Source of the DNA: an uncultured Bacteroidia bacterium
GTDB taxonomy: Bacteria > Bacteroidota > Bacteroidia > Bacteroidales > UBA932
DNA: 6,489 nt
Direction of reading: 5' to 3'
NCBI GenBank assembly: GCA_902796455.1
Contig: CADBPH010000250.1
Span: 1 to 6,489 of the forward strand
The translations under genes and the position numbers were made by a program. Position 1 is the first letter of the stretch. Every line of letters starts with the position of its first letter. The notes beneath the pieces were generated by a model that worked only from the letters and a program-made list of their open reading frames with translations, made no database searches and was not told the origin of the DNA. Positions 5,339 through 6,489 of this stretch are shown one piece after another.

Positions 5339-5971
5339 ATGAAATCTTTTATTTATGCTGCAGCGGTGAGCATGCTGCTGATAGGGACCGTGGGAGCGAA
5401 GGCCCAGGTGAAGCGATTTGAAATCGAGCCGCGGATCGGAATCGGCACACAGACCCAGGAAGTCACACCGGCTGCGGTTTCAGGATATGATGTCAGCTAC
5501 GAAGCGTTTCATCATTCACCTGGAGTCTTCCAGGGAGCGCTGGAGTTCCGATACAACCTCCCCGAAAAACCGTTTGACATCGCCGTAGAATGCTTCGGCA
5601 GCCTCCAATCCCGAAAATATAACAAAACGCCTGTTCCCTCTGATTCAGACACATTCCAGCCTAATGATTTCTATGATATTGTCGGCCATAATTTCAATGT
5701 CTACGCCGCTTCCTTCTTTTTGGATGTCAGGCCCTGCAATGGGAAAGTAGCCCCGTTCGCCGGAATCGGTGCCGGCCCGGCCCTGACCCAGAAGTATATC
5801 CCGGGCAAAGGCGCAGAAGACAGGGCCGTCAGCATGGTCCTGACGCCCCGTGTCGGCGTACGCTTTTTCGGACGCCTCAGCCTGACGGCCGACGCCCGCA
5901 TCACCCGGCCAGGATACTCCTCCTGCGGGATTTCTCTCGGATACAGTTTCGGATGGGGAGAAAGCCGCTAA
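5339..5971 (+). CDS. Outer-membrane beta-barrel protein, small
   Basis: This is a likely outer-membrane protein of 210 residues with a signal peptide (MKSFIYAAAVSMLLIGTVGA, cleavage probably after A22 in AKA-Q). After it come alternating-residue, aromatic-rich strands: FEIEPRIGIGT (27-37), FQGALEFRYNL (64-74), FDIAVECFGSL (79-89), NVYAASFFLDVRP (120-132), VAPFAGIGAGPAL (137-149), SMVLTPRVGVRFF (165-177), LSLTADARITR (180-190) and ISLGYSFGW (198-206). That is about eight strands, as in small OmpA/OmpW-like barrels (PF13505 type). The PFAGIGAG segment is characteristic of this group. The start at 5339 was chosen for the signal peptide; an in-frame TTG at 5192 lies inside the repeat and was rejected. 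The leader is A-rich (ACAAATAAAAAAC) with no good Shine-Dalgarno sequence and no clear promoter. No function beyond an outer-membrane barrel can be given. Confidence 0.8.
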   Translation: MKSFIYAAAVSMLLIGTVGAKAQVKRFEIEPRIGIGTQTQEVTPAAVSGYDVSYEAFHHSPGVFQGALEFRYNLPEKPFDIAVECFGSLQSRKYNKTPVPSDSDTFQPNDFYDIVGHNFNVYAASFFLDVRPCNGKVAPFAGIGAGPALTQKYIPGKGAEDRAVSMVLTPRVGVRFFGRLSLTADARITRPGYSSCGISLGYSFGWGESR

Positions 5972-6489
5972 CGCGACCTGCATTCGATCAAGACACCCTG
6001 GCTGGAAGATACCGTGCATTCATAGACGCCCTTGGTGCGCTTGAGGGGGACCGGTCCATTGCCGCCCCACACGGAAACTTTCCGGCCACGTGTCTTGAAA
6101 CGGAGGACATGGGAGGCCGGGGCCTGGTCATAAGGATCATCCGCCACACAGACGAAAAGGGCCTTGCCTTTGCCACCGTCCCGGGCATCCATCTGTCCCA
6201 CGATAAGCGGACAACCCGCTGACAATTCGGAGAACAAACCATCGCTGTATTCCGGGACACTCGTCTCGCCGGACCCTTCCAGCATCTTCGTCCCTTCGAA
6301 CCCGACGCAAGCCGTTTCCTGCCGGGCATACTTCATGTAGCGGTCCCCGATTGTATGGAGTTCCCGGTTTACGGTCTTCAACTTTTCATACTGCTGCGTT
6401 TTGTTTCCCTTGCCGTCCAGGACCTGGTTTGTCCACCATCCCGCCGTATAGCAGGCCCAGGTGATGCTCTCCGCCCCATATGCCAGCGC
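5968..6489 (-). CDS. Glycoside-hydrolase-like protein, C-terminal part (cut at right edge)
   Basis: The minus-strand frame is open from the right edge to a TAG at 5968-5970 and gives 173 residues. The start lies outside the window; the TTG at 6381 is internal. The first residues (ALAYGAESITWACYTAGWW) resemble the last strand of a TIM-barrel glycosidase, as in the LAYGAKGIxYFTYW segment of Bacteroidota beta-galactosidase-like proteins. A segment with GKGNKTQQYEKLKTVNREL follows, where such proteins have an 'N-x-T-x-x-Y-x-x-V-K-x-L-N' helix. The rest (about 75-173) is a predicted beta-rich C-terminal domain with strands such as ALFVCVADD, HVLRFKT and GVLIECRSR. Function is inferred from these resemblances only; the catalytic residues would be upstream, outside the window. 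It converges on the barrel gene, and their stop codons overlap by 4 bases. A non-catalytic or different TIM-barrel family is possible. Confidence 0.65.
   Translation of the reverse strand, partial: ALAYGAESITWACYTAGWWTNQVLDGKGNKTQQYEKLKTVNRELHTIGDRYMKYARQETACVGFEGTKMLEGSGETSVPEYSDGLFSELSAGCPLIVGQMDARDGGKGKALFVCVADDPYDQAPASHVLRFKTRGRKVSVWGGNGPVPLKRTKGVYECTVSSSQGVLIECRSR

Noticed and set aside
5953..6222. Plus-strand ORF of 89 residues after the barrel gene
   Set aside because: It is antisense to the minus-strand glycoside-hydrolase-like frame, which continues openly to the window edge and has recognisable segments.
1..6489. CRISPR array, tRNA, rRNA, transposase or phage genes
   Set aside because: No regularly spaced repeats, cloverleaf-like segments, rRNA signatures or recombinase motifs were seen.

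Overview
The window looks like chromosomal DNA from a GC-rich member of the Bacteroidales (Bacteroidota). This rests on the kinds of genes present (a Bacteroidota-style ExbB with a signal peptide, followed by a four-helix protein and two ExbD paralogs), on promoter-like motifs close to the TAnnTTTG -7 box of this phylum, on A-rich leaders that mostly lack Shine-Dalgarno sequences, and on the protein sequences themselves. A Rikenellaceae- or Cryptobacteroides-like genome would fit, but genus cannot be fixed from the sequence.

Layout, left to right. Positions 2-772 hold the 3' part of dprA (DNA uptake/recombination mediator), cut by the left edge. tatD (797-1582) follows, with ansA (1579-2625, type I L-asparaginase) overlapping it by 4 bases as ATGA. 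After a 120-base leader with its own candidate promoter comes a compact four-gene block: an ExbB/TolQ proton-channel protein (2746-3528), a four-helix membrane protein of unknown function (3562-3993) and two different ExbD proteins (4000-4581 and 4597-5055). This block ends in a strong intrinsic terminator (5075-5112). The next intergenic stretch carries a long imperfect hairpin and a dispersed-repeat core (the 'HSERSEES' repeat). It is followed by a small outer-membrane beta-barrel gene (5339-5971). A convergent minus-strand gene, the C-terminal part of a probable glycoside-hydrolase-like protein (5968-6489), runs in from the right edge. The two convergent genes overlap by 4 bases through their stop codons.

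How the genes work together. The ExbB-X-ExbD-ExbD block should form an inner-membrane proton-driven motor that energises TonB-dependent outer-membrane transport, or a Tol-like or gliding-like process. No tonB gene is in the window. The dprA, tatD and ansA genes are housekeeping genes with a different codon style, so they are probably neighbours rather than functional partners. The most interesting unexplained element is the four-helix protein inside the exb block. It may be an accessory subunit, working with two non-identical ExbD chains. No CRISPR array, tRNA, rRNA, transposase or phage gene was found.
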